NCBI GenBank assembly: GCA_016550425.1
Contig: JABXGS010000076.1
Coordinates: 1-59,599 of the forward strand
DNA: 59,599 bases
Source: an archaeon
GTDB lineage: Archaea; Asgardarchaeota; Hermodarchaeia; Hermodarchaeales; Hermodarchaeaceae
Reading direction: 5' to 3'
A program made the translations under genes and the position numbers. Under the pieces are notes generated by a model. That model made no database searches. It worked only from the letters and a program-made list of their open reading frames with translations, and was not told where the DNA came from. Shown here one piece after another: positions 45,227-53,618 of the stretch (within the stretch, counting starts at the first letter, position 1; the number at the start of each line of letters is the position of its first letter).

Positions 45227-45286
45227 GACAGCACTAAAGCGTAGCTATCAGTGCGGGTGCTAATACTAACTAAGAAGGGCAGAGTT

Positions 45287-46429
45287 ATGGAAAAACGGAA
45301 AATCATGCGCCTAGGTAAATCCTCGCTAGTCATCTCCATACCCAAAAGTTGGGCAAGTAAATACAAGTTGGACTCCTCTAATCATGTAATTCTTATCCCT
45401 CAACGCGACGGATCTCTAGCCGTCTACCCAGTCAAAGAATTCTCAGATGAGCCCTCTGAACAAGAAATCATGATAGACCCAAAGGATGAACCTGGAATTT
45501 TAGAACGGCGCCTTATCGCTGCATATCTTAATAATTTCGGCATTATCCGAATCCGTTCCAGAGGTGTATTCACACCTGAGCAACAATCATTGGTTCGCAA
45601 ACGCGTGCGTATGCTCACAGGACTGCAAATTATTGACGCAAGTACAAATGAAATCGTTATTCAATCCCTAATGAAATTAAATCAACTAGATTTACCCAAG
45701 AGCATGCGCCTCGCCCACCGTATCACATCCACCATGTTAGTAGATGCCCTTTCCGCACTCCAAATTCGTGACGTTGAACTCGCGAAAACCGTTATTGGCC
45801 TCGACGAAGATGTCAATCAATTTTACTTCTTAGTCTTCAAACAACTTCGTGCTGCATTGCTCGATCCACGGTTCATGAATGAACTAAGCATCGATTCCAT
45901 GGACTGTTTGACCTATCTCATGTTCATCCAGCGCATTGAAAACGTCGCTGATCATGCAAAAGGTATCGCTGAGTCAGTAATTTCTCTGGGTAATGAAGAA
46001 TGCCCCAAGGATCTCTTGAATCTAGCGCTGAAAACAGGAAACCACGTTCATCGCATCTATGTTATGGCTGCTGAAGCCATGCTCATTGGCGATGACAAAG
46101 CCGCAAATCATGTCATCAACGAGATTGATCATTTCGTACCAATGCGCCAGCAAGCTGAGGAATTGATGGAACAACATTTAGTAACACTTTGTGAAAAAAT
46201 GCTGCCCCAACTCACGCCTGAAAGTTGTGCTCTTTTTGGGCCACGCCAGAAAGCTATGTTTTGTTTGGAGAACATCTTTGAATCTTTCGGAAAAATACTC
46301 GAACACGCTAGCGCAATTGCAGAGATCGCTATTGATCGGGCATTGGAACATGGGAGTCGTTGGCCTGTAAAGGAAGATGTCAAACCAACTACAAAGAAGA
46401 CCAAGAAATCTGCCAAGTCAACCGTTTAG
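45287..46429 (+). CDS. AbrB/SpoVT-like N-terminal domain fused to PhoU domain
   Basis: About 380 residues from ATG 45287 (AAGGGCAGAG upstream). Residues 1-45 form a swapped-hairpin AbrB-type DNA-binding domain (R-K-I-M-R-L-G-K-S-S-L-V-I-S-I-P-K-S-W). Residues from about 130 on are two PhoU-like helix bundles with the E/D-rich metal-contact segments (L-D-E-D-V-N-Q-F-Y, Q-R-I-E-N-V-A-D-H-A-K). This fusion is common in archaea and is thought to regulate phosphate uptake or signalling. No phosphate transporter is adjacent. C-terminal tail is lysine-rich. Confidence 0.8.
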   Translation: MEKRKIMRLGKSSLVISIPKSWASKYKLDSSNHVILIPQRDGSLAVYPVKEFSDEPSEQEIMIDPKDEPGILERRLIAAYLNNFGIIRIRSRGVFTPEQQSLVRKRVRMLTGLQIIDASTNEIVIQSLMKLNQLDLPKSMRLAHRITSTMLVDALSALQIRDVELAKTVIGLDEDVNQFYFLVFKQLRAALLDPRFMNELSIDSMDCLTYLMFIQRIENVADHAKGIAESVISLGNEECPKDLLNLALKTGNHVHRIYVMAAEAMLIGDDKAANHVINEIDHFVPMRQQAEELMEQHLVTLCEKMLPQLTPESCALFGPRQKAMFCLENIFESFGKILEHASAIAEIAIDRALEHGSRWPVKEDVKPTTKKTKKSAKSTV

Positions 46430-46530
46430 TTACCATTTTCACACTATTGTGAGCTAATGCCTTAAGGTAGCTGTGCTACATATTTCATCAAGGTTATTCC
46501 CTACAATCCAAATGACCTGAGGCATCCATT

Positions 46531-47661
46531 GTGGTGAAGAATGCAGCTCTTCAGATCCGACCAACTGATGTAGGAAGTTTTCCATTAATTGGTATCGACC
46601 TGAAACAATACATCCGCGGCGCAGCTGACCTTGAGGATGGAAGAAACACAGAAGCTGCAACTTACTTCATCCACGAACATAATGCAGCCTTCACACAGAA
46701 AATGGCGGCATTAGGCTCACAAGTGAGCGTACCCTGCTATGTTCAAAGTAGTATTGATCGGGATATGTTGAGCCAGTTCCTTGATCCAATCGTACGCCAT
46801 GGAAAAGGGCTCCAAAAAGAGACTGATACCTATCTTTGGGATGGAACCCCCATTCGACTTCCACCAGAAAGAGCCAAAGTTGCTGAAATGCTTGCTCTCA
46901 AACAAAGCGCCAAAACTATCTGTCAAGAATTCGGGATTGACACTATCGAATACCGTGCCTGCATTACTGGACCCTTCGAAATGTCTAGCCGCCTTTGGCG
47001 AAGTATGGGCATTAACCTCCGATACGATGAAGCACTTATCGAAGCCTTTACAGATATAGTCCAATCCTATATGAAAAACGCACAAATCCAGACCAAGTAT
47101 CTCCAACCCCGTGTCATGACATTGGACGAACCCTCCATCGGAGTCACTGGTGTCGGAGACCTATTCACCGATACGAAAACAGATCCTCACTTATCCCACC
47201 TCATCACCAATTGGAACCGCATCTTCTCCGTCATTCCATCTAACCAGTATCGGGGCTTGCACCTTCACGCGTCACCCTATCATCAACTCGCTTCAGCTGA
47301 TTGGAACCTCCTAGAAGCACATCTCGGAGTCGTTGTCTCCAAAACCTGGCTCATCGATAATGACAAGTTCCTCCGTGCTGCGGTGATGCGAACCGATGGA
47401 CCCACCATCCCTGACACCAGCGATCTCCGATATGCATGGGACCAAATCCAATCTGGCGATTTTCATCCCTATATACAAACAAAAGAGAAGATGATGCACT
47501 ATCTTCAAACGGCTGTCAATCGTTATGGGCTCGATCGCATTCCTTTTGCCGGTCCCGAATGTGGCCTGGGCTCATGGAATTGGAAATATGGCACCGCTAT
47601 GGCCATCACTAGTCTAAAGAGGCTTCATCAACTGGTCATAGACTTTACTAAGGTAATTTAG
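46531..47661 (+). CDS. MetE C-terminal-like (UROD/MetE superfamily) methyltransferase homologue
   Basis: 376 residues from GTG 46531, a single barrel like archaeal core-MetE. The N-terminal R-P-T-D-V-G-S-F-P, the region M-T-L-D-E-P-S-I-G and the final G-P-E-C-G-L-G-S-W fit methionine synthase II. The usual H-x-C of the zinc site appears as H-L-H (in G-L-H-L-H-A-S), so one Cys ligand may be replaced by His; the last Cys (P-E-C-G-L) remains. It may transfer methyl groups from a corrinoid or folate carrier to homocysteine or another thiol. It ends 4 bases into the convergent metF fragment. Confidence 0.65.
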   Translation: MVKNAALQIRPTDVGSFPLIGIDLKQYIRGAADLEDGRNTEAATYFIHEHNAAFTQKMAALGSQVSVPCYVQSSIDRDMLSQFLDPIVRHGKGLQKETDTYLWDGTPIRLPPERAKVAEMLALKQSAKTICQEFGIDTIEYRACITGPFEMSSRLWRSMGINLRYDEALIEAFTDIVQSYMKNAQIQTKYLQPRVMTLDEPSIGVTGVGDLFTDTKTDPHLSHLITNWNRIFSVIPSNQYRGLHLHASPYHQLASADWNLLEAHLGVVVSKTWLIDNDKFLRAAVMRTDGPTIPDTSDLRYAWDQIQSGDFHPYIQTKEKMMHYLQTAVNRYGLDRIPFAGPECGLGSWNWKYGTAMAITSLKRLHQLVIDFTKVI

Positions 47662-47873
47662 CCGCTAGACGCTTCAATAATGGGTGGAATGAGCTCTTCC
47701 CACTTCACTGCCATAATGTGGCAGCCCGCAGCATGGGTGGTCTTACGAAGTTCACGGAGAAATTCACCATAATACTCCACATTGTATTCGGCGATTTTCT
47801 CCTTTCGTACAACCTTATCTTCGATGCCCTTCAACTCCTCGAGCTTGGTCATCATCGACTCCGGAATCTTCAC
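47658..47873 (-). pseudogene. Fragment of metF (C-terminal 70 residues)
   Basis: An open stretch from GTG 47873 to the stop at 47658. Its 71 residues align end to end with the C-terminus of the full MetF at 49706: both contain A-A-G-C-H-I-M-A-V-K-W-E-E-L-I-P-P near the end, after I-A-E-(Y/M)-N-(V/I)-E-Y-(Y/F)-G-E. In-frame TAA is met about 66 bases upstream of the GTG, so the rest of the gene is missing. Nucleotide identity to the full copy is only moderate, and the end is well kept, so a short functional peptide remains possible. Most likely the remnant of an old duplicate. Confidence 0.6.
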
Positions 47874-48056
47874 ACGCAGAACGCCACTTGGACAGGTAAT
47901 TGATTTGCCTGGAGTGAGTGGTTATGTCAAAAAAAGGGTCATAGTGAATATCTCTTGAATCACTCAGGGTAAGGATTTGCGCTTCTGGTTGCTTATTCTG
48001 AGTGTTATGTTCGTATTTGAAGTGTAGTTACCGATAGCTACTAAGCTAAATATTGG

Positions 48057-48512
48057 TCACCAAGGTTCAGGAGAAACTGTAAACCACCGTTTCCCCAGAG
48101 GAATAAGGTGGGCATAAACCCCTATAGTAAATGTAAGCTTCTTTGTTCTTTTATGAGCGAAGAAATATGCATATGGAAGCGTATTCACTTTATACACCCA
48201 GAATTCCTCACCAATTTTTATTAGGTACACCCGAGGTTTTCCTTGATAGTCTCTTGGCCTGACTTGATTACATTGGTCGTTTGTATAGAAGTCAATTTCA
48301 TCGGGCTCACCTTGTACACGAAGAGTAATTTGAGTAAATCGAAGATTTTCAGGAGGATTAACACATCCAATGTCGAAATGTAGTGCATATTTTTCACCAG
48401 GTTTTACTTCATCGACCTCTTGTGTAGAGTCTTGTAAATATACACGAGGAGTAAAAACCCTCATTACTTGTTCAATAATCCTATTCCGATATTCAACGAT
48501 AGTATCCGGCAT
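48057..48512 (-). CDS. Tandem paralog family, member 3 (unknown)
   Basis: 151 residues, no signal or membrane helix. It shares with its two upstream paralogs a core: R-V-Q-G-E-P-D-E-I-D-F-Y-T-N-D, then P-R-D-Y-Q-G-K-P-R-V-Y-L, and a C-terminal F-T-I-G-V-Y-A-H-L-I-P-L-G-K-R-W. Likely a small beta-sandwich-type cytosolic protein. Family not recognised. Last gene of a three-gene run with 3-base spacing to the next. A T-run downstream (minus-strand reading of 47923-47931) may end the transcript. Confidence 0.6.
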   Translation of the reverse strand: MPDTIVEYRNRIIEQVMRVFTPRVYLQDSTQEVDEVKPGEKYALHFDIGCVNPPENLRFTQITLRVQGEPDEIDFYTNDQCNQVRPRDYQGKPRVYLIKIGEEFWVYKVNTLPYAYFFAHKRTKKLTFTIGVYAHLIPLGKRWFTVSPEPW

Positions 48513-48515
48513 CCA

Positions 48516-48992
48516 TCAAACTCCTCCTTCCCAATGTGCCTTAACCCAATTATGTCCTTCTGGAATCATTTCAGCATAGATTCCAATATTGAATTTAAGC
48601 AATTCTTTTTGTAAAGATCTTAGCATTTTAAAATGGACGGTTGGAAAAGTCATTATTTCGTCAGGGTATATGGGCAAAGGACCAACCCCAGTCCACGGAT
48701 TGAATTTCTGATACATGAGATGGATTCGAGGTCTTCCCTGCCAATCACGAGATAGTATCTCATTGCGATTAGCATCAGAGTAGAATTCCACTTGGTCGGG
48801 TTCGCCTTGAATCCGGGCCTGAACCCATTCAAGCAAAAAACTTTCAGATCCAATATTTTGAACAGCGATTATTAACCTATAGTCCTGGTTACGTTGAAGC
48901 ATACCTCCTGGTGGATCTGGGAGCAGTTGAAAAGTGAACAGCTTAACATAGTCTTTTACTGCGTTTTTCAATAGTTCCTCAATCTTTGACAT
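48516..48992 (-). CDS. Tandem paralog family, member 2 (unknown)
   Basis: 158 residues. Same conserved core as its neighbours: R-I-Q-G-E-P-D-Q-V-E-F-Y-S-D-A, R-D-W-Q-G-R-P-R-I-H-L and F-N-I-G-I-Y-A-E-M-I-P-E-G-H-N-W. A short insert (about 20 residues with W-T-G-V-G-P-L-P-I-Y-P) lengthens the middle loop compared with member 3. The N-terminus (V-K-D-Y-V-K-L-F-T-F-Q) matches member 1's V-R-R-Y-V-K-L-R-T-L-R. No known family. 3 bases to member 3, about 20 to member 1. Confidence 0.6.
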   Translation of the reverse strand: MSKIEELLKNAVKDYVKLFTFQLLPDPPGGMLQRNQDYRLIIAVQNIGSESFLLEWVQARIQGEPDQVEFYSDANRNEILSRDWQGRPRIHLMYQKFNPWTGVGPLPIYPDEIMTFPTVHFKMLRSLQKELLKFNIGIYAEMIPEGHNWVKAHWEGGV

Positions 48993-49012
48993 CTTCTTTC
49001 ACGTTCTAACCT

Positions 49013-49474
49013 TTATGGATTTTCAGTGAACCAATACCCTCCCCGTGGTACAAAGTAGGCATAAACACCAATGTTGAATTCAAGATCACTTTGTGCAATG
49101 GTCCTATTCGCTTTCAAATAGGCCCTTACTGGCGAGTAATAAACTTGTTTTTCAATCCATGGCACATCCTCAATAGGAAATGATAAGTGAACACGAGGCT
49201 TTCCACGATCATCTCGAGGTAATATCTCTGAACAAGTACCATCGGAGTAAAAATCGATTTGGTTTGGGTTTCCCACAACCCGTACCTGAATACGTTTAAT
49301 TAAGAAATCATCATCAGGTCCATCACTTTTAAGGGGAATGACAAGCCAGTAGTTTTGTCCTTCCTCTAAGGGGTCTGTTTGATCTCCAGAGAGAGGATAG
49401 ACTCGTAAAGTTCTTAATTTTACATATCTTCTTACAGCATCATCAAACATATCAGTAATCAAATCAGGAGCCAT
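49013..49474 (-). CDS. Tandem paralog family, member 1 (unknown)
   Basis: 153 residues. Core: R-V-V-G-N-P-N-Q-I-D-F-Y-S-D-G, P-R-D-D-R-G-K-P-R-V-H-L and F-N-I-G-V-Y-A-Y-F-V-P-R-G-G-Y-W-F. The first 25 residues (D-A-V-R-R-Y-V-K-L-R) are helical and shared. It is the first gene of the run. The G-x-P-x-(Q/E)-(I/V)-(D/E)-F-Y segment is unchanged in all three copies while other parts drift, so this is likely the functional site. Flanked by metF on one side and the metF fragment on the other. Confidence 0.6.
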   Translation of the reverse strand: MAPDLITDMFDDAVRRYVKLRTLRVYPLSGDQTDPLEEGQNYWLVIPLKSDGPDDDFLIKRIQVRVVGNPNQIDFYSDGTCSEILPRDDRGKPRVHLSFPIEDVPWIEKQVYYSPVRAYLKANRTIAQSDLEFNIGVYAYFVPRGGYWFTENP

Positions 49475-49502
49475 TAGCCATCCCTATACCTAAGAATATT
49501 TC

Positions 49503-49703
49503 GTGAAGGAAAAAGATTGCTATTCCATCGTCGTATTCCTCCCCATCACTGATGGTTATGAAGAATTGACGAAAGGGCGTCCAGCTGCTGCAGCCTGTCG
49601 CATTCTCCAAGCGAGGAACAACGGCATGGGACAACCGATGCAGACGTGGGCGGGATGGCTTGCTACGTATGTAGCTAATACAGATGAGGTTTCGGTTGAT
49701 TAG
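49503..49703 (+). CDS. Doubtful small ORF between the paralog run and metF
   Basis: An open stretch from GTG 49503 of 66 residues between the start of the paralog run and the end of metF. Part of it (G-Y-E-E-L-T-K-G-R-P, L-Q-A-R-N-N-G-M-G-Q-P) has reasonable composition, but there is no ribosome binding site, no conserved motif I know, and no neighbour logic. It may be a chance ORF or a gene remnant. Confidence 0.25.
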   Translation: MKEKDCYSIVVFLPITDGYEELTKGRPAAAACRILQARNNGMGQPMQTWAGWLATYVANTDEVSVD

Positions 49704-49705
49704 GG

Positions 49706-50635
49706 CTACTTACCAGCAACCTCGATGAGAGGCGGAATTAGTTCCTCCCATTTGACAGCCATAATATGACATCCAGCTGCTTGAGTTGTTTTCCGAAGCT
49801 CTTTGATGACTTCACCAAAATACTCGATATTCATTTCAGCGATCTTTTGTTTACGCTTCGGCTTGTCTTCAATTGATCCTAGTTCCTTTAATTGCTGAAG
49901 AAGATCAGGTGGAATTGTCACGCCGGGTACAAAATCGTCCATCCACTTACCTATCTTATAGCTCTTTAGAGGGAAGATGCCGACGAGAGTGGGAACTTTG
50001 ACGTGTTTGATGGCTTTCATGAATTCCTTAGCCTTTTCGATTTCAAAGACCACCTGCGTCTGTGCAAATTCGGCTCCCACAGATTCTTTTCGCTCTAGTT
50101 TCAGGATTTCGGGTTCTAGTGGTTTTGCGCCTGGATTGATGGCAACGCCCACATGGAATTTGGGCGGATTATGGATTTCATGGCCATTGAGGTCAACACC
50201 TTCATCGGTAATTTTTCGAATCAGGTGGGTAAGGCTGGCTGAATCGAGGTCAAAGACGGGTTTGGCTTCGGGTTGATCGCCTAAGCTGGGGTGATCGCCG
50301 GTTAATGCAAGAATATTAACAATACCTAGGGCTCCAGCAGCAAGGAGGTCTGCGAACATCGCGAGTCGGTTTCGGTCGCGGCAGGTCATCTGACAGACCG
50401 CTTCCAGTCCGGCTTTTTCCTGAATCATATAGGAGGGACCCAATGAGTTCATGTAAGCAAAGCTTTGGGGGATGTCCGTCACGTTCGCAGCGACGACATG
50501 ACCCACTAATTTCTTGGCGCCTTCAATGACCTCTTCCATATCACCGATTTTTTCGGGTTCAAGTTCGCCTGTATACACAAATTTACCTGCATGGAGCTGT
50601 TCCATGAGTTTACTGTATGCTTCATGTTTTGTCAT
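49706..50635 (-). CDS. metF: Methylenetetrahydrofolate reductase MetF
   Basis: About 309 residues from ATG 50635 (GGTGAG upstream). A TIM-barrel of the MTHFR family: V-Y-T-G-E-L-E-P-E near the N-terminus (catalytic Glu region), T-C-R-D-R-N-R, N-I-L-A-L-T-G-D-H-P (FAD site), and V-P-T-L-V-G-I-F-P. It reduces methylene-THF to methyl-THF. Directly downstream of metV with an 18-base gap. The MetF-MetV pair is the acetogen-type complex, usually driven by Hdr-like proteins rather than by NADH alone. A diverged copy of its last 70 codons lies at 47658. Confidence 0.88.
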   Translation of the reverse strand: MTKHEAYSKLMEQLHAGKFVYTGELEPEKIGDMEEVIEGAKKLVGHVVAANVTDIPQSFAYMNSLGPSYMIQEKAGLEAVCQMTCRDRNRLAMFADLLAAGALGIVNILALTGDHPSLGDQPEAKPVFDLDSASLTHLIRKITDEGVDLNGHEIHNPPKFHVGVAINPGAKPLEPEILKLERKESVGAEFAQTQVVFEIEKAKEFMKAIKHVKVPTLVGIFPLKSYKIGKWMDDFVPGVTIPPDLLQQLKELGSIEDKPKRKQKIAEMNIEYFGEVIKELRKTTQAAGCHIMAVKWEELIPPLIEVAGK

Positions 50636-50653
50636 TGTTCTTCTCACCGTCTG

Positions 50654-51310
50654 CTAGATTTCCAATTTGCGTGGAGATTGAGAGACCCGCCAATCACGCG
50701 GTTCCCGATACTTCCGGAACAAATCTAATCGTCCCAGTTTCTTGAGTCGTTCATAAATCAGATACCACGCGCAGTCATTCTTGTAGTCTCCGACCTCACA
50801 TTTGCCGTCAAGCATTCCTCCACATGGACCGTTTACCAAGGATTTGGGGCAACGGGTCATCGGGCAAATACCACCCGTTTCATTGAGCAGGCAATCACCG
50901 CATCCACTACAATATTCAAAGAAATGACCTAATTCCCGATCCTTTCCCCCCATGCCATACGTGTCTACAGCAGTAAAGACTTTCATATCTGGGAAGACAT
51001 CAATAAGAGTCTGTGGACCAACTCCACACGCGAGAGAAATCATGGCATCGACATTTTCGAGTTGCGGGCGAAGCGTTGTTGCGACCAATTGCCGATCACA
51101 CTGACGCAACACGATAGTATGACGCACTTCACCAGGCTCATTGTTCACTTGACGGTACATCTGAATCATCTTAGCCAGCGTCTCAGTCTGTTTTTCCCCG
51201 CCAACCATGTAAATGCCTGAACATCCATCACAACCAACAATAAGTAAATTTTCGATTCCTTCAACAGTCTTTAGTATCTTTTCGAGTGGCATTTGCTTGG
51301 GGATTATCAA
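50654..51310 (-). CDS. metV: MetV, zinc/iron-sulfur partner of MetF
   Basis: 218 residues with many cysteines. The N-terminal half has V-G-C-D-G-C-S-G-I-Y and V-L-R-Q-C-D-R-Q, I-S-L-A-C-G-V-G-P-Q-T; the C-terminal half has C-S-G-C-G-D-C, C-P-M-T-R-C-P-K-S-L-V-N-G-P-C-G-G-M-L-D-G-K-C-E-V. This is the MTHFR C-terminal-like MetV protein, which carries zinc and a 4Fe-4S cluster and passes electrons to MetF. It is first in the metV-metF operon. The HdrA-type genes at 56.9-59.6 kb are plausible electron partners, not adjacent. Confidence 0.85.
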   Translation of the reverse strand: MIIPKQMPLEKILKTVEGIENLLIVGCDGCSGIYMVGGEKQTETLAKMIQMYRQVNNEPGEVRHTIVLRQCDRQLVATTLRPQLENVDAMISLACGVGPQTLIDVFPDMKVFTAVDTYGMGGKDRELGHFFEYCSGCGDCLLNETGGICPMTRCPKSLVNGPCGGMLDGKCEVGDYKNDCAWYLIYERLKKLGRLDLFRKYREPRDWRVSQSPRKLEI

Positions 51311-51479
51311 TAAACGTCACCAAAGTCTAGTAATTGAGCAAAACGGTATAGCCTTGCCGTTTATACGACTTTTTCTTCTTCAAAATAAGATTCGAGAAAT
51401 CAAAGTTCTTTCGATAGCTTTTGCATTATAGGAAGGTAGATTGATGAGTTTTAACAGGTCCTTAGTGAAAACAGTAACG

Positions 51480-51490
51480 TATATAAAATA
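51480..51490 (+). promoter_or_regulatory. Probable TATA box for the second LAGLIDADG gene
   Basis: CGTATATAAAATAACC lies about 42 bases before the ATG at 51532, a normal archaeal promoter spacing with a short leader. It is the best TATA match in the 51.3-51.5 kb divergent gap. Confidence 0.5.
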
Positions 51491-51531
51491 ACCAAAATCC
51501 GCGTCATCACAACCACATCCTAAGGGATTCC

Positions 51532-53208
51532 ATGTTATTTGAAACACGAGAATATAATGAAGACGATGAAAAATCATCAGAAGACGAACAATTTTCATCT
51601 TGGGATGAAGCATCAATTCGATTGTGGAAACCACAGGTTAGCCACCATACCATTAAAACGAAACAAGGGTTACATACTCTAATCGATTCCGAATATCCAG
51701 GGCTAAAACGAAACCCGAAGTTCTTTGAATTAATTAGTGACGCAGAATTACATCTTGACGTGATAAAAAAATTTGAAGACAAGGCTACAATTCAACGAAG
51801 AGAAATCATTCTAATTATATGGCAAATTAACAACCATAAAACCTACAGTGCAAATCGGCAATTCGTAACTGGTTTGGTGAAGGATGGCAAAAGACCACGA
51901 CTATATTGGTATATTGAGCAATCGGTTAGCAAAACAGAAGCGAAAAACAGACTAGCTGAATTGAAATCAGAGAATAGTGGGCTTCGGTCTTTAAGAGATG
52001 TTGAAGCACGACTAAGAACTTATTATCCCTATGACGGGCTTTCAAAAGCAACTACTCATCAAAATCGATTAACGCAAGTTGAAAAATATTTTCGAGCTCT
52101 TGAAATGTTAAAAGAAGGAGGTTTATTTGAGGATGTAGCAAAATTACTTGAAATCCATAGGAGTACTGTCGGTCACTTGTTTAAAGGAGCGAAGAGACCT
52201 GATCTTTTACAGCTTGCAAGGCATGTGCCTTCTGAATTTCCTGGAAAGGGAATGAGATGGATTCCAAAAAGAATCACTAAAGATAGTTTCAACCCAACAG
52301 ATTTCATCAGAGTACCTAATAACGTGACTGATTGGCAACAGGTTATGAATGTTGTCAGTCAACTCAAATCGATTGAAACCAACCAAATGGTTTTTTGGGA
52401 AAAAAAATTTGGAGAAATGAATCAAAGTGATGCTGTTGCGTATATCCTTGGTGTGTTAGTAGGCGATGCAGCTAAACAGAGCAGTCTTCAATCGACAGAC
52501 ATCAAACTCAGATTATCAACGAGATATTCTTGGAGTAAAGAAATGGGTGAAGGTGTTTGCTATGCACTAGGCAAAATTGGAATAACAACAAGACAATCCG
52601 CTCATCCCAAATATGCTTTTCAATGGGTTACTGAAAGAACTCCAATAACGACTTGGATGATGCAAAGTATTCTTGGACTTAAAAGTGAAGAACTAACCAC
52701 TTATAATCCTATCAAAGCTAACTGGTTACTAAGCACTCCCCGCAGTGTTCGTTTGAAGTTCCTGCAAGGACTGAATGATAGTGATGGCTTTGTTAGTATT
52801 AAAAGCCAATATATGGGAATTGCCTGTGGAGTAAATGGAGATTTCACGGTTAACCTTCTAGCTGCATTTGGTATCAATTCAAGATACTACAAAGAATCAT
52901 TCAAAGTTGCCATCGAAGAACAAGAAAGTATAAAACGAGCTTGTAGACTGCCCTCTTTTCAATTCGCTGTTGGACGTCAATCCAAAGCAGAAAAACTGCT
53001 TGGTGTTCTTGAAGCACGATCTGATTCACGACGAAAACCTGTTTCCAAGGAAATTATTCAGAAAATCATTGAATTAAGAGAACAAGGGCTGTCTTATGGT
53101 GCAATTGCTGAGCGGATTTATGATGAAAATCATCTTTCCTATCATCCAACCAGTATATCTTACCAGTTTAGGAAACATAAATCCAAAGATGTCGAAAAAA
53201 CGATTTAG
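51532..53208 (+). CDS. Free-standing HTH + two-motif LAGLIDADG protein (paralog 2)
   Basis: 558 residues. It aligns with the 24766 protein over nearly all its length: E-Y-P-G-L-K-R-N-P-K-F-F near the start, K-R-P-R-L-Y-W-Y-I, V-E-K-Y-F-R-A-L-E-M-L with G-G-L-F-E-D-V-A-K-L-L (HTH-like), then LAGLIDADG helices A-V-A-Y-I-L-G-V-L-V-G-D-A (about 300-312) and F-L-Q-G-L-N-D-S-D-G-F (about 407-417), and a C-terminal HTH (G-L-S-Y-G-A-I-A-E-R-I-Y-D-E-N-H). The Asp in both motifs is kept. The acidic N-terminus (E-D-D-E-K-S-S-E-D-E) is extra. AT-rich with lysine and isoleucine above neighbours. Endonuclease or WhiA-like regulator. Confidence 0.7.
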   Translation: MLFETREYNEDDEKSSEDEQFSSWDEASIRLWKPQVSHHTIKTKQGLHTLIDSEYPGLKRNPKFFELISDAELHLDVIKKFEDKATIQRREIILIIWQINNHKTYSANRQFVTGLVKDGKRPRLYWYIEQSVSKTEAKNRLAELKSENSGLRSLRDVEARLRTYYPYDGLSKATTHQNRLTQVEKYFRALEMLKEGGLFEDVAKLLEIHRSTVGHLFKGAKRPDLLQLARHVPSEFPGKGMRWIPKRITKDSFNPTDFIRVPNNVTDWQQVMNVVSQLKSIETNQMVFWEKKFGEMNQSDAVAYILGVLVGDAAKQSSLQSTDIKLRLSTRYSWSKEMGEGVCYALGKIGITTRQSAHPKYAFQWVTERTPITTWMMQSILGLKSEELTTYNPIKANWLLSTPRSVRLKFLQGLNDSDGFVSIKSQYMGIACGVNGDFTVNLLAAFGINSRYYKESFKVAIEEQESIKRACRLPSFQFAVGRQSKAEKLLGVLEARSDSRRKPVSKEIIQKIIELREQGLSYGAIAERIYDENHLSYHPTSISYQFRKHKSKDVEKTI

Positions 53209-53249
53209 CGACTTGCCCTCTTTCAGAAAATACGAGATTACAAAGATGT

Positions 53250-53618
53250 TTAGTGGTTGTCCAATACTTTTGTAATAGCTTGAAGAAGTTGAGCAAAGCG
53301 AACGGGTTTAATCAGGAATGATGTAGCCCCTGCCTTCATGGCCTGCTCACGAGCTGTTTCGTCTGCGCTCAAAAAGATGATTTTACTTGCTGGGTCAATG
53401 GTTCGAATTTCTCTGGTTGCAGAGACACCATCTTTGATGGGCATCCGATAATCCATGAGCAGAATGTCAGGTCGCGGGTTCAAGGTATCAAAGAGTTTCA
53501 CCGCTTCGGCTCCATCAAAGGCGCTACCAACTACATCGAATCCCTTCATTGAAAATAGGGATCGATAGACCCGATGAAGATTTTCGTCGTCGTCCACAAT
53601 GAAGATTGAAACTATCAT
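53250..53618 (-). CDS. CheY-like response regulator (receiver domain only)
   Basis: 122 residues. Acidic pocket D-D-D-E near the N-terminus, phospho-acceptor in L-L-M-D-Y-R-M-P, S/T in F-L-S-A-D and K in I-K-P-V. No output domain follows, so it must act by protein contact. Its start overlaps the kinase's stop by four bases, so the two form an operon. Confidence 0.88.
   Translation of the reverse strand: MIVSIFIVDDDENLHRVYRSLFSMKGFDVVGSAFDGAEAVKLFDTLNPRPDILLMDYRMPIKDGVSATREIRTIDPASKIIFLSADETAREQAMKAGATSFLIKPVRFAQLLQAITKVLDNH

Noticed and set aside
47658..49925. metF repeats as attachment sites of an integrated element
   Set aside because: The two copies differ at about a third of positions, too far apart for recent integration repeats, and no integrase is present.
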